A stretch of DNA of 64,000 nt, taken from positions 39,844,811 to 39,908,810 of the forward strand of contig OY282605.1 in the NCBI GenBank assembly GCA_958298945.1, given 5' to 3'. Below are positions 13,201 to 25,010 of this stretch, in pieces; position 1 is the stretch's first letter, and each line of letters begins with the position of its first letter. The translations under genes and the position numbers were made by a program. The notes under the pieces were generated by a model. The model saw only the letters and a list, made by a program, of their open reading frames with translations, did no database searches and was not told the DNA's origin. The DNA comes from Atherix ibis (taxonomy: Eukaryota > Arthropoda > Insecta > Diptera > Athericidae).

Positions 13201-16200
13201 GTGTCTTCATCAGCTTCAACTGGCCTTCCAGAACGTGGTGCAACCTTCGAGATCAAAATTGTCGAATCAAAATGTTGGAAACCAGTTTTGGCACTGGCGC
13301 TCACTTAACACATCTTTCCATACACATCGGGTAATTTTTTTTTGCTCGAACAGCATTTTTATATTTTTTATAATAAAAAAAAAACATGCCGAAAATGCTG
13401 CTTTTTAACTTTCCATATTTAAAAGGGTATCAACCGAAAACTACTGTGTAGATTCAATCTGCTGTCAAAATACACTATGTCAGCTGTCAAAACACACATG
13501 ATTATAAGCTGTCAGAATACATATGATTGAAAAAATACAATTAAGTCCTCTATTGGAAAACAATGAAATTACTTTCCGAACAATTCATAATTATTATGTT
13601 TTGACAACTACGAATCATTTGAAATAATATATTTTATTAAAGTATATAAAAAAATTTGCAAACTATTCTGATTTTCAATAAGCAGTAATTTCGAATTTGT
13701 CTAAATAAATTTCGAATAAATTTCGAATTGGTACTGAACTTAGCTAATATTGGAACTTTGCTAAATTTGATCGTTCTTTCTGCTGTTCTAACAAATTTTT
13801 GCCTGAATCGATATATTAAAACGCCTCATCCCTTAGATTAAAGAAGAACTGGATAGGCTTCTACACAAAAATTCTGTCGGAATTTTGTGGCAATACATTC
13901 GTAGAACGCACACACATGCAATACAACAGAAATGGCGTAAATCATAGGGGGCCAAATTAAAAGTTCAGTATGCGATTGAAGCGGTTCGTTTAAAACCATT
14001 TTTCATATGTGATATCATTTATGCGTAAAGAAGCAGATTTTTTTAATATTGCGGGTCTTGTTGTTTGATTGAATTAGTTTTGGAAATATGCAATAAAACA
14101 CAGTATTTTTTTTTTTAATATTTATTTATTTATTATGTATTTTCATTTTATTTATTTCACTGTATATTATTTATTCTTGGGAATACCGGATGCAGCTGCC
14201 ACAATCCACTTTTCCCGAAACCATTTATTTTGTGGGAACTTGTAAAGTTAACATATAAATATACGATCGTAACATTTACTTTTACAATTAAGAATTAATA
14301 GAGATTCACGTATTTTTTGCACTATTAAAAAAATTCGGTCCCTTAAACTTTCTTACACACACTTTATATACACCGGCACTGTACTATTTTATGGTAAACA
14401 TTGAACTGTTAACATCGGATTTGTTTACATTTATTCAATGCCGAACTTTTCACTTTTTGACTACTTTTTCAATAAAATAAATCACTAAAAGGCATTTAGG
14501 CACATCAAAAATAAAGTATTTCTTATTTTATTTAGCAAAAATAAAGATGTCAACCTACGAAATTTCTTCGTATGAGAAACATTTATTCACGAAACACTTC
14601 ATTTTCTGGAATAAAAAATTCGTATTAACTATTTATAAAAATACTTACTTTTTCGTAAATACTTCAAAATATATAAAAATTACACTTTAAATTTCACTTT
14701 CCTTTGTCACACAATAACAACTTCACAAATGACAAAGCTATCCCTTAAGTCTCCCCTTTCATAGAGAATTAAAGTTTTAAAACTCTCCGCAAGTCTACAA
14801 AATTGAGGAGCTTTATATTTGAATGATATTTACGAAATGAATAATAAACCTAAAATAGAATTCCATTTCATATCAAAAGTTTGTACAAAAAATAAAAATT
14901 GCCAGTTGTTGTGTTTAAATTGTATTTTTGTTTCCAATAACTGAATTAAAATGAATATAAATTATGGTTTTGCGATTCAATAAATTGGTATTACGACAAC
15001 TAGATGGCAGTGGGTGTCATGTCTACATAAAAAACTCTAAACAAAGCTATGCCAAGCGGCGATAAATGGCAACAACGGGATAGCAAAAGCTGGAATTCCG
15101 ACACAAAATTGCGTATACATATACGGTCAGGGCCTATCCAGGTATTCTATAATCTAAGCATCATCCCCTCCTATTATTCGATACTCTATGATGCGCCTCA
15201 ACTAAACCAAACAAAAAATACTGAATAAAAAAAGCGCGGAAAAAAGTTCAAAATATAAATTTTTTAATGAATTTTTATTAAGTTAAGGTAACAAAAATTT
15301 TATTGATTTATACCTTTTAGATTATTTGGAAAATGATTTAAGGGTACTGTGTTTATTCCTTCTCAAATATTATTTTAATCGCAAAAGAATATTAAAAAAA
15401 AAAAAGTTAATTTATTACTCGAAAATATCATAAAATATGTTATATAAAAATTCTCATTTTTTAAGTAGAATGACTTAAAGTTTCTGTTGTAAGATATTAT
15501 GTAAAAATTATAATTGTCATATTTTTGTATTACTTTTCAAATCATCATGTTCGTAGCACTCCTAAATAATTGTAATTATTAAATGTTGTTCATTATAAAT
15601 ATTTCCGCTCAATGTTACAATGCATGATCAATTGTCGTTTAGATGTGAATATATTTATGTATCTCCAAAATAATAGATAATATATAAATTCTTATTGAAC
15701 AAATGCATATTAGAATATAGAATAATTAAAATTATTATAGATTTATTTCGAGATGAGAATTTTATTCATATTTTATCATAAATTTATCTTTAGCCATCTG
15801 GTCAAGCACATCAGACACTAATAATTGAAGAGTTCGAACCTGACGTATTCCGTCAATTGATCGAATATATTCACACCGGATGCGTAACATTGCAACCGAG
15901 GACATTGCTTGGTAAACCTTTTAATATAAATAAATATACAAGAATATTTATAGCAGAAAGTATCGTATTCAGGTGTTATGAACGCGGCTGATTATTATGG
16001 TTTGGAAGAGTTACGACGTGCTTGCGCCGGATTTGTACAGTGTTGCATAAACGTGGACACTGTTTGCGCACTATTGGCATCTGCCGAACGTTATATTCAG
16101 TACAAATGCACAAAGAGTTTGGTTCAAAAAGTGCTCGAGTTTGTTGATGAGCATGGAAATGAAGTGCTCAACTTGGGTAGCTTTACACTTTTACCTCAAC

Positions 16201-19200
16201 ACGTTGTACGTCTCATAATGGCACGTGAAGAGCTTAGAGCAGATGAATTTACAAAATTTCAGGCAGCTCTGATGTGGAGTAAAAAATATTTCGACAACAA
16301 TCCAGTATTAGAAAATTTCACAATTTTATTATTTATAAATTTTTGTTAATACGATTGATCGAAAATAATATTGTTATTTATTTTTGTTATTGTAGAATGT
16401 CGACTTGAAAGAGATTCTTGGCAACTTTTTGGAGTATATTCAGTTCCATAAGATTCCGGCCAATGTTTTGATGAGAGAAATCCATCCGTTGGGTCTGGTA
16501 CCATATTCAATAATAATGAATGCGCTGGCTTACCAGGTGAGTTATGGACAACCGGAGAAATTCAAACGTAATTAGAATGTTGTCTAAATGGAAAATTTCC
16601 TGCCCTGCTATCCTTTTCTGATTCTGACATTTATAGGCAGATCCAGCAAGCGTCGACCCCGGAAAGTTGTCTCCAAACTCAAGCCGAGTGAGGCGTGCTC
16701 GTCAATCTCAGGGCAGATCAATGTCAGTACAAAGTTCTCTGGACCCCTACGGATCAAATACAACTTTAAGTTCAAGCGGTAGCAGCGACCCGACTAGTGG
16801 GCCGCCCAATAGCAACTAACACAGGCTCAACGGCCCCTCCTCCTCCCAAGATTCCAAAACCCATATACCCAAAATTCGAAAAGCCAAATCACAAAGTTTC
16901 CGCACCCGCCGTAGTCCCTCCGAACGTCGTAGTCCAAACTCCATATCACCCAGTCAGGGGCCGTTGACATTAAATACAGATAAAAAACGCAGTCCAAATA
17001 CATCTAGAAGTCCAATAATACCACAACCAGATTCAAAAAGTCCCGGAAGTGCATCACAAAAAACACCAACTACCCTTTCGCGTCAAGGAACACTTCGAGC
17101 ATCACATCGTCGGAAAAATAGCGTAACTGGATCGTCATTAAATTTAGGTGGTCGACGGAGTCCTGTGAGTGCATTTGCTGATCAGCGAAGTCCACAGGGT
17201 CGAAAAAGTCCAGTATTCTTAACACACGATCGATTGAGAAGTCCAAGCGATTTTCCAGTACCTCTAGATCGCAGGAGTCCCACTCAAGAACGTAAAAGTC
17301 CAACGGATCGTCGTAGTCCAACATTCAGTGTCCATACACAAGATCGACGTAGCCCATTAGGTATAGGACCGGTTTTCGATATTCAAAGACGCAGTCCCAC
17401 ATCAACAGTGCATGTACAAGATGGTCGTGGCTACGATCAGTCTCTGACTCCTGAAGATCCTGAGAGAATATTCTCATCAGGTATGCCAATCAAACGGACT
17501 TCTATAGGACTTTTCACTCCGATCCAGTTTGGCGAGAAACGCAGTCCAATAACATCAATTCCAATACCACCGATAACAGTATCGAATCCATCGGAAACAT
17601 GTAAAATAGTTGAAAGAATGGCGGAAACAAACGTTATTGAACTAATGCCAAGACAATCTGAAGCTGAGAAAGAAAAAGAAGCTCCCGAGAAGAAGGAAAA
17701 AACAAGCGTCATGAAAGAAATTCTCGCCTTTGTTCGAAAGCCATCGAAACGTGTAACATCTCGAACAGGACGATTTGCGGCTGCATTTTCGCGTGCTGAA
17801 TCGGGAAACAGCGGTGCTCCACTAATTAGGCAAAGTACATTTTCTTGTAGTCCGGCAGCAGCTAGTACAGCGGCGAAGAGTGCTGTTACCAAACAAATGT
17901 CGGAGATAAGTTTCGAGCCGAAAATGTCATTGAAATTTGGTCTTAATCCGAAAATGTCGTTGAAATTGCGCCGGTCTACCGATGACAAAAAGAAGGAAAA
18001 GAAAGCCAGTTGGGATGAGAATGCAGCCGCGGAAGCCGAAGCGAAATCAGAGCAGGTAGGTGGAGTTTCCGAAGCTCCTTTTGAATTGGCAAATGTTCAT
18101 TTCGAAAAGGTAGGTGAATCTTATATAAAGCACGAGCAAATTAGAGAAGAGCCATGCGAAGAGGGTAGTCCAAGCCAAATAGTCACTTTGTCGAGTGAAA
18201 GCGCACAAGTTCACAAAACCGATGAAACTGAAACAGTTACAAAGGGTACTGAATCAAAAGAACGTCTAGAATCTGAGGTTTTTGATGATAACATGATCAG
18301 TGCTATTAGAAAAAGTAGTGAAGATAGGGCTAGTACTATAGATAGTGTAGTTGATGCAGGTGGTTTAGGCAGTAAATCTGGGGATATTGATAAGGGCGAA
18401 GCGAGTGGCAAAGAAATCGAGCAATTAAAATCAGTCCTCCAACAGCACATGATTGTGAAACCGGAACCGATCTACGCAAATTTGTTAGAGCTTCGAAGTG
18501 AAGAACAACAACCAGTACGCATAACAGCGCCTTTGCAATGTCCGACGTTTGAAATTGAGCCACCATCTCGTCGATCATCCTTCGATCCACCTCGTTCTCC
18601 TTATTTAGAAAATTTACGTAGTCCCGGTGTAGACACTGATACAGAATTGATAAATCTTAATCGATTAGATTCGGGAGGCGACAGTTTCGAAATGGTCGAT
18701 GCTGATCGAAATCGTGAATCTAGTTTTGAGGATCGATATTCGTCTCGTGATACAAGTTTTGACATATCTCGATACCAATCGACCAGCTATGAAGATCAAA
18801 CCTCCAGTTTTGAAATAGTCGACATGGACAATAGGACCGATGAGAAGAAATCCAATGTGGATCTTCGTAAGTCCTCAATTGAGATGGTAGATGCGGAAAC
18901 TTTCCAACGGTCTGGGTCGAGTGGTCGAAAATCATCGTTAGAGACACATTTCGATTATAATCCAGATGGAACACCTTCAAAAGCACTATTTCCTATACAC
19001 ACTACTAAAAAACATAAACCTGAACTAACTCGAGGACGAGAAGTTTACATATCACCATTCAGTGCATTTTCGCGGGCACGTAGTCCCCTATCGAATCAGA
19101 CATCTTCAAATTATAGCTCACGTGATAGTTACGATTCAAGTTCATCTTACCAGCCATCCCATCATGATCCGAGAAGTCCCTATTCTGATCCAAATCGTCC

Positions 19201-19546
19201 AAATTTCCCATCGACTCCGAAATCTGGTGAAGAGCCATCAAGACTCTTCGTTGCCACTGATCAGAGACCAATGTCTGGCTATGAATCGCGATCACCTCGC
19301 ACAACTCCATCACTTCTGGGCCAGGGAGTCTCCAGTGGTAGTGAATTCGAACCACCATCGCCACGACGGGCGGCCAGTGCCTCACCCAAACACACATTTA
19401 CATTTAGAATAGTCTTAAAAAAAGTAGATAGTTCTCCTGATGCCATTTGTCCCTCTGCGGAACGCCGCAGTCGGGATAGAACTGATAAGCATAAACGCCG
19501 TGATAGCCGTAGAAAAAAATTATTCGATGTAGGAAAAAGTTTCTAA
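7245..19546 (+). CDS. gprs: BTB/BACK-domain serine-enriched protein (gprs-like), seven coding exons
   Basis: Exons read by frame and GT/AG sites: 7245-7415, 7509-7667, 8197-8235, 15794-15911, 15973-16304, 16396-16536, 16637-19546. All are phase 0 except the 15911/15973 junction (phase 1). The start is the first ATG after an acceptor at 7235-7236. Residues about 30-72 (FLASMPELCDVTFLVGD, then AVLASRSRVFQKML) are the first half of a BTB/POZ fold. A basic insert (KRDPPPRENKLRLFLKRS) and a 13-residue microexon follow, then the second BTB half (VFRQLIEYIHTG, AADYYGLEELRRAC) and a BACK-like helical region up to about residue 320. The rest is a long Ser-rich tail with many RRSP/KSP motifs, as expected for proline-directed kinase sites. 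This layout fits the insect serine-enriched protein; the symbol is from memory. BTB domains dimerise or recruit cullin-3, but the function here is unknown. The frame contains a TAA at 16817-16819: termination there gives 380 residues, passage through it 1289. Confidence 0.8.
9031..9345. repeat. Left flank of dispersed minisatellite-bearing repeat, copy B
   Basis: Homologous to 1-230 at both ends (CTGGCAATC, AGATTAAACCAGATTAT, and TCATTTCTCGCTTATTTAAT leading to CAAAATTGGTATATA). It is longer in the middle and contains a palindromic-looking CAAATTTGGTTTG. It lies inside the large intron of the BTB gene. Confidence 0.7.
9350..10108. repeat. Minisatellite of 9-bp unit CTTCTTCAT, copy B (intronic)
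   Basis: Same unit and same variant strings as copy A (TTCTTTATGTTCGTCATC near 9510, 9648, 9718 and 9890). It ends at CTTCTTCAACCAGCAGACCG, where a GC-richer, unrelated right flank begins (10108-10240). The right flank differs from that of copy A, so only the left part and the array are shared. Long open frames here (Lys-Met on minus, Ser or Phe-Ile on plus) are products of the repeat, not genes. Confidence 0.9.
10109..11570. other. Intronic spacer, nothing recognised
   Basis: Part of the large intron. The first 140 bp (ACCGCCACCGCATTACACC onward) are GC-richer than the rest and may be the far part of the repeat element. No coding similarity recognised. Confidence 0.45.
11575..12700 (+). mobile_element. 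Non-LTR retrotransposon (LINE) reverse transcriptase remnant
   Basis: An open stretch at 11579-11968 reads like the region before and at the start of a LINE reverse transcriptase: NLFADHFG, then KFAGPDSISPIVVKRC, then HRWKTAFVQPIP, followed by SNY.PIALISLLSKIGK in a shifted frame. After an internal deletion, DGIPQGSILSPSLFLF (near 12105) corresponds to the PQGS motif of reverse transcriptases. FLGFLKRCKKFFTPSDLG near 12340 and LNRRVTKS to YYRIFQKQYSSE near 12450-12560 match the usual C-terminal part. The palm YADD block is missing and stops are frequent. It is a dead copy in the intron of the BTB gene, same strand as the gene. Confidence 0.75.
12728..13345 (-). mobile_element. Mariner family M4 remnant (intronic)
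   Basis: Strongly similar to 28115-28440: the shared string TTTCTTTAAGTGAATCATT is followed by TGTCCAACTGATGACAGTAC in both. Minus-strand frames give transposase pieces (a KGIVYFELLPSN-like block, N-terminal helix-turn-helix pieces around 13100-13300). The C-terminal part with the last two catalytic Asp residues is absent. Frameshifted and truncated at both ends. Confidence 0.75.
13346..15780. other. Intronic AT-rich spacer
   Basis: No coding similarity recognised. The GC-richer parts at 13900-13990 and 15000-15200 hold no open frame with known motifs. Confidence 0.5.
16637..19546 (+). CDS. gprs: Terminal exon of the BTB gene with an internal in-frame TAA
   Basis: The exon opens after the acceptor TTTATAG in phase 0. 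It reads 60 codons ending GPPNSN, then TAA followed by C, then continues in the same frame for 908 codons to TAA at 19544-19546. The text after the stop is plainly protein: KAKSQSFRTRRSPSERRSP directly after it, repeated RRSP/RKSP units (about 16900-17400), acidic and Lys-rich stretches near 17640-17700 and 17980-18050, two near-identical EPKMSLKFG / NPKMSLKLR motifs near 17920-17970, and SSFE[IM]VD repeats near 18680-18900. The first in-frame ATG after the TAA is only near 17482, so re-initiation would discard much of the conserved-looking text. An AG at 16956-16957 is an in-frame alternative acceptor that would skip the stop. Nonsense polymorphism or assembly error are other options. Confidence 0.75.
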
Positions 19547-20050
19547 ATCTCATGTAGACCACTATGACGGGTATTTGTTTTTAAATTCCATTTTAATTCG
19601 ATTACTTTATTTTGTTTTTTAATTAAAATTGAAAATTTTGATAATATTAAAAGAAGGGGGTTGTGGTATGTTAGAAAATTATCTTAACTATTCTTAAATA
19701 GTATTTTTGTTTTCATAATGAGTAGCAATAGCAGATGGAAATTTTTGAGATTTTTCTCTATTGCTACGAATAGTATTTTACAATTTTACCCCCTGAAATT
19801 TTTGTTGGAATTGTTTTTTCTTCTTTTTTTAATAAGATAGGAGAATTAGATAACAAAATATACATATACTCGTATAAGCATTATCAGACAATCCTTTTGA
19901 TTCAGCATTTATTTTCCAAATATGTACTTTTAAAGTGTGTTCACTTGTTATTAGGATATAAGCGACCTCAGACAGGAAATACTGTTGAAAATTTTATGTA
20001 GTATAGAATATTCAAAAATATTTAAAAGAAAAATTAAAATTATATTAGCC

Positions 20051-20146
20051 AATAAAATAACAATCATTTAAGTGTTAACTTTCTAATTGTATTTGTCCAT
20101 AATGATCTTAAGCGGTTATTCAAATTTATTAAGAAGAATCAATAAA
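20051..20146 (+). terminator. Candidate polyadenylation signals of the BTB gene
   Basis: AATAAA occurs at 20051-20056 and 20141-20146, about 500-600 bp after the stop codon at 19546. Other AATAAA strings occur further on in this AT-rich DNA, so the choice is uncertain. Confidence 0.3.
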
Positions 20147-20224
20147 AATTATGCTCAATAGAAGAAAAACAAAACTGAAATTTGCTCAAAAATTATTATT
20201 AATTCTTTTAACTTAACTGAAAGA

Positions 20225-20645
20225 CCAAAATAAGCTGCTGCTGGCTTCAAACAGCAACAGCCACAATTATTCTGTCAGCGACCACAGATCAAAGTTCGGG
20301 TGCTTTCGTGACGTCAACTTAGAAGTATTCACACTAAAGGGCACCACAAAATCTTTGTAGTCGCAACTTGATCATGACTCGATTGGTCGCTGTTGCTATC
20401 GATTTACGTGGAGTGGAGCTTTATTGTGGTTCAACTTAATTTACTCATTTTATTGAGACCGGCAAATATGCAAACACCGTGTTTGAGCTTTCGCTCTATT
20501 TGTTTGTTTCCATGTAGAGTCCAGCTCAATAGCTATGCGCACATGACTCCAGAGCCCATTATGCAGCGCCACGACAATGAGACCATATGGCAAACAGCAA
20601 TTTTACTTTTTTCAACATATTTTTATGTACAATACTTTTTATAAT
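20225..20645. repeat. Repeat-derived, GC-richer segment related to 31905-31965
   Basis: The string CATTATGCAGCGCCACGACAATGAGACCATATGG (20559-20592) has a close relative at 31910-31943. It looks like the reverse complement of the 3' tail of the LINE remnant ending near 38420. The earlier part contains CAGCAACAG...CAGCGACCA (20255-20285) and, about 100 bp later, TTGGTCGCTGTTGCTAT, an imperfect inverted pair. Confidence 0.5.
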
Positions 20646-22650
20646 TTTACATTCGTTTTATTTTTGAAAATTGTTCGATTATTAAGAATTAATTACAACA
20701 AAAAACAAAATTGAGCATACTTTCAGGGTAAAATTTCAAAATTAAAATTACATCAAAATTAGAATTTAACCAATCGGTTGTTTTTAAATTAAGACTACTA
20801 ACAAAAAACAAGTTAATTAAGATTTTCTTTTTCTTTTTTCTTTAAATAGATTATCTGCAAAATTCCATTTTTAATAAATAACATTTACTTAGTAATAAAA
20901 TGAAAAAAATTTTCGCGAAATTTCATATAATTCATAAAAATTATTATTAATTATAATTTTCTATCTTTTTTTTTTCAATTTACAGGATAATAACTTTTGA
21001 TAGAATAAACTAATAGTAAAAATTACCTCTTAAATAAATAAATAAAAAAAAAACGGTTGTGGATAAAGATAAGCAAAGTAAATAATAACAAAAGTTTTTT
21101 TTGTATGTTCGCAAAAATTTTAAGTAGACAATTTACTGCCTGCGTCTGTTATTTGAATTTTTACTAAACTAATCAGATAAATATTCATAAATAAAGAGAG
21201 TTATTTATTGTTTAGAAGTTTATCGCATAATTAGATTAGTTGAATATTAATTGATTTTTTTTATACATAAAAATTGAGAATATTTTCAAAATTTTTGCAT
21301 AAAAATGAAGGTGGAGAAAATATCTGTTTTTATTGAGCATGCATATTAAGAGTAGGCTAGCGTGTTAAAATTTTTCAATTGTTCTGTCCAAAAGTGTTTG
21401 TTAAATTTTTTATTTTTTTGTTTGTTAAAAAGTAGATGCTTAATTTTGAATAAATTAATATAGACTTTATTATTATTATTTTGGATAGAATATATTTAAA
21501 TACTACTAAATATAATCAAATACAAATTTCAACTTCTATCTATACACTATATTCTTAATGAAATTTCACAATCTTCGCAAATATTTTTATTTCTATTAAA
21601 ATTCTATCTTCTTCACTTATAATTGCTATATTTATTATTTAAGAAAATTTTTCATTTTAAATTACTCAAAAGCTAAAAAAAATGTACACATTTTTATTAA
21701 AATACGATACTTCTGATGCAAAATAATAGTTTTTTTTTCATAATTGAAGGAAAAATAATGTAAATACATTTAAGCACTTTATACCATAATTAATCGTTGA
21801 TATTGTAAAGAATAATCCTTATGAGTCTGATGAAATATTTATATACTCGATTAGAGTTGGAAAAAATCAACTGAACATTTTACTGCAATACCAAATTCAA
21901 TTCGAAATGTTTTCAAGTTTGAATTTTTTATCTGTCTTAGAATTAGAAATCATTTTATTGACAATCCAGTGGACTTTTACTAATCAGGACTTTGCAATAT
22001 ATTATATATGTAAATGTTGTTCTTCTCTTCGAATATTAGGAATTATAGTTAATAATATAAATATATCTAAATTGATATGAAGACTAATTAATTAATATGG
22101 TATGAATTTGAGTTTTTTTCTACAATTTACATACTTTAAACTATTTATAAACTAAGAGAGGGAGAGAGAAAAATTAATAAATTTTCTTATTCGAACAAAT
22201 GTTATTAGCAAATTTTTCATACAATCAATCGTTAATATTATATGTACAAGTATCCTCTTTTAAGATAATTGAAATAAAAGTCATTTAAACTAATCAACTT
22301 TATTACGATAGTATTAATCAAAATGAAAATCTTTTATAAAAATAAGAACACTACTCGTATAATGGTTCCAATGGTTTCCGCATGTTGCAATTTGTTATTA
22401 TTACTCATATTATTATAATGAAAATAAAATTCTAATAAAATTAATATACAAATATAGATTTAAAGAGTGAAAAAAAAAGTATTCTAGAAAAAACCATATT
22501 ATCTGTATAAAGAGAGAAAGAAATTATAGTTGACTGTACGTACTCATTTCAAAAAATTCTTAAGAAATTAGCTACTTAAAATTAATGTATTTAGATCAAG
22601 GTGTAGTTAAAAGATATCCATTATTTTTGCATTAAATTGAAGGTTTTATT
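20646..22650. other. AT-rich intergenic spacer
   Basis: Long A/T runs and short simple repeats (GAGAGGGAGAGAGA near 22156). No gene recognised. Confidence 0.55.
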
Positions 22651-22661
22651 TAGCATAGATA

Positions 22662-23979
22662 CGAGGGTCATTCAACTAGTACTTAGCCTACGAAAGAAAA
22701 ATGAAAATTTTGGAAAGGTGGCTATTTATTTTTCCACATAATCTCCTTCAAGCTTGATACACTTGGCCCAGCGATGCTCTAACTTTTTTAACCCGTCCAA
22801 AAAATACATTTTCTCGAGGGAAGTAAAATAGGCCTCCGTGGCGACGATGACCTCCTCATTCGACCAAAATCTATTCCCGTCGAGTGATTTTTTCAGGTTT
22901 GGAAACAAAAAGTAGTCACAGGGGGCCAAATCTGGAGAGTACGGTGGATGAGGCAGCAATTCGTAGCGCAATTCGACCAATTTGGCCATGACGACGGCGG
23001 AGGTGTGAGCCGGCGCGTTGTCGTGGTGGAACAGCACTTTTTTCTTCGCAAAGCGGGGCCGCTTTTTCTTCAATTCGACGTCAAATCGGCCCAATAAGTC
23101 AGCATAGTAGCGCCCCGTGATTGTTTTACCCTTCTCGAGGTAATCGATGTGGATCACACCTTGTGAATCCCAGAAAACGGTGGCCATCACCTTTCCGGCC
23201 GATCGAACAGTCTTCGCTTTCTTCGGAGCACGTTCGCCGGGTGAAGTCCCCTGTTTCGACTATTCCTTGGTCTCTGGTGTGTACCAGTGAATCCGTGTTT
23301 CGTCGATGGTCAAAAAACGACGAGAAAAACTCCGCTGGATTGCGCTGAAACAGCGCCAAACACGTCGCCGATGTGGTCTCACGGTTGCGCTTGTTTTCCG
23401 GTGTGAGCAAACGCGGCACCCATCGCGCCGACAGCTTTCTCATGCCCAGTTCTTCGTGTAGAATATGATGCACCATTCCTACTGCAATGCCCACAGTCTC
23501 AGCTATCTCGTGAACCTTCAATCGACGGTCTGCCAACACGAGATCGTGGACTTTTTTAACGTCCACGATCTCGCATTTTTAAAAATGGCTGCTACGGAAG
23601 TGCCATTTTCGGGGCACCTGGGCGTGGCTCATCAAAAACCGACGTGCGGCCACGAACAAACTCGTTGAACCAATTCTTGACGGTCGCCATCGAAGAAGAA
23701 GAGTCACCATATACAGCATCCAAGCGATCTTTGATTTCGCTGCTCGTTTTCCCTTCCAAAAACAAGAATCTAATCACCGAACGATATTGTTCTTTTTCCA
23801 TTTTTGTGCAACCGACCGACACGCTCGTTTTCAAAGGCTCTCAAAACGAAACTAATCAAGCAAATCGACTGAAACTTTAACAATACGCTACTAAAAAAAT
23901 GTACTGCACGATGGTAAATTGCTTTTGTGACAGCAGTTCTATCGGGCGGTGAGGCTAAGTACTTGTTGAATGACCCTCG
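22662..23979 (-). mobile_element. Mariner family M2, copy 1 (full-length, frameshifted)
   Basis: Complete mariner of about 1.3 kb. The terminal inverted repeats read CGAGGGTCATTCAAC at the left and GTTGAATGACCCTCG at the right, flanked by TA at 22660-22661 and 23980-23981. Minus-strand transposase: MEKEQYRSVIRFLFLEGKT near 23800, helix-turn-helix pieces to 23500, then VLFHHDNAPAHTS and YSPDLAPCDYFLFPN, with 34 residues between the last two catalytic Asp residues (DD34D, typical of mariner). The frame is broken around 23270-23330, so the first catalytic Asp block is shifted. Around 23535-23600 the sequence is rearranged relative to copy 2: a small inverted segment creates a hairpin. Not functional. 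Confidence 0.9.
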
Positions 23980-23981
23980 TA

Positions 23982-25010
23982 GAATGATACGATTTAGGTC
24001 AAATATGCACCGTTTTGTTCGATAACTTGTTGCCATTTTTGGGGTAATTTTGTAATGCCTCTCTCATAGATACCCTCGTCCCTATTGGCAAAAAACTGGG
24101 ACAGTCGATTTTCATAATCTTCTCTTGAGGCGAATTTTTCACCTGCAAAATCATTCGTCATAGACAGGAAGAGGTAGTAATCACTTGGTGCCAGGCCCGG
24201 ATTATAAGGTGGATGGATAAGAACATCCCAACCAAGGTCTCGGAACTTCTGGCGAGTCACTATCGATGTATGCGGCCTGGCGTTGTCCTGATGGAACACA
24301 ATTCCTCTCCTATTATCCAAAGCTGGCCGCTTCTGGGCGATTGCTTCTTTCAGACGGTCCAATTGTTGACAGTATAGGTCCGAATTAAGAGTTCGTCCGT
24401 AGCGGAACAGCTCATAGTAGATGATTCCCTGCCCGTCTCACCAAACACACAGCAAAGCCTTCCTGGCTGTCAATCCTGGCTTGACCACCGTTTGCGCCGG
24501 GTGACCGCGATTTGACCACGACCGTTGTCGCTTGACGTTGACCCAATTTTCATCACCAGTAACCATCCGCTTCAGAAAGGATCGATATTGTTGCGATTCA
24601 GCAGCGATTCGCAGATGGAAATTCGGTCCATGAGGTTTTTTTGCGATAACTCGTGCGGCACCCATACATCGAGCTTCTTTTTGTATCCAGCCTTATTTAA
24701 GTGGTTCCAAACTGTTTTTTGTGGAATGTTTAGCTTCTGGGCAATCGAAACAGTGCTTACGTGACATTTTCGATAACTGGCCTTCCAGAGCCTGGTGCAT
24801 CTTTGACATCAAAATTACCGAAACGGAATCGACGAAACCAAAATTGCGCATAATTGGCTGTTACAGTATCAAGACCATAAACACTATTCACATTTTCAGC
24901 TGCCTGGCTTACGTTTTCGCCTTTATCCAAGAAAAACTGTAAAATATGGCGTATTTTCTCTTTGTTGGTGTCCATCTTTGACGCGTGCTAAAAAAATACT
25001 AAGTCAAGTA
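23982..25010 (-). mobile_element. Mariner family M3 remnant
   Basis: A second, distinct mariner abuts the right TA of M2 copy 1. Minus-strand pieces in order: MDTNKEKIRHILQFFLDKGE (start near 24975), WFRRFRFGNFDVKDAPGSGR, a middle part with MVTGDENWVNVKRQRSW (first catalytic Asp, near 24560), GIVFHQDNARPHTS near 24300, and YNPGLAPSDYYLF near 24200. The C-terminus ends GAYLT and a stop at 23994-23996. All three catalytic Asp positions survive, but frameshifts lie near 24430, 24670 and 24760. No clear terminal repeats seen. Confidence 0.85.

Noticed and set aside
16777..16824. A tiny intron removing the TAA (donor GTAGC near 16777, acceptor CTAACACAG)
   Set aside because: It would be about 48 bp with the branch-like CTAAC only a few bases from the AG, and the resulting frame runs into stops downstream.
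17070..19412. Open frames antisense to, or in other frames of, the last BTB exon
   Set aside because: They are shadows of the serine-rich coding frame, lack starts in context and have no recognisable motifs.
23121..24942. Plus-strand open frames over the M2 and M3 mariners
   Set aside because: Antisense shadows of the minus-strand transposases.
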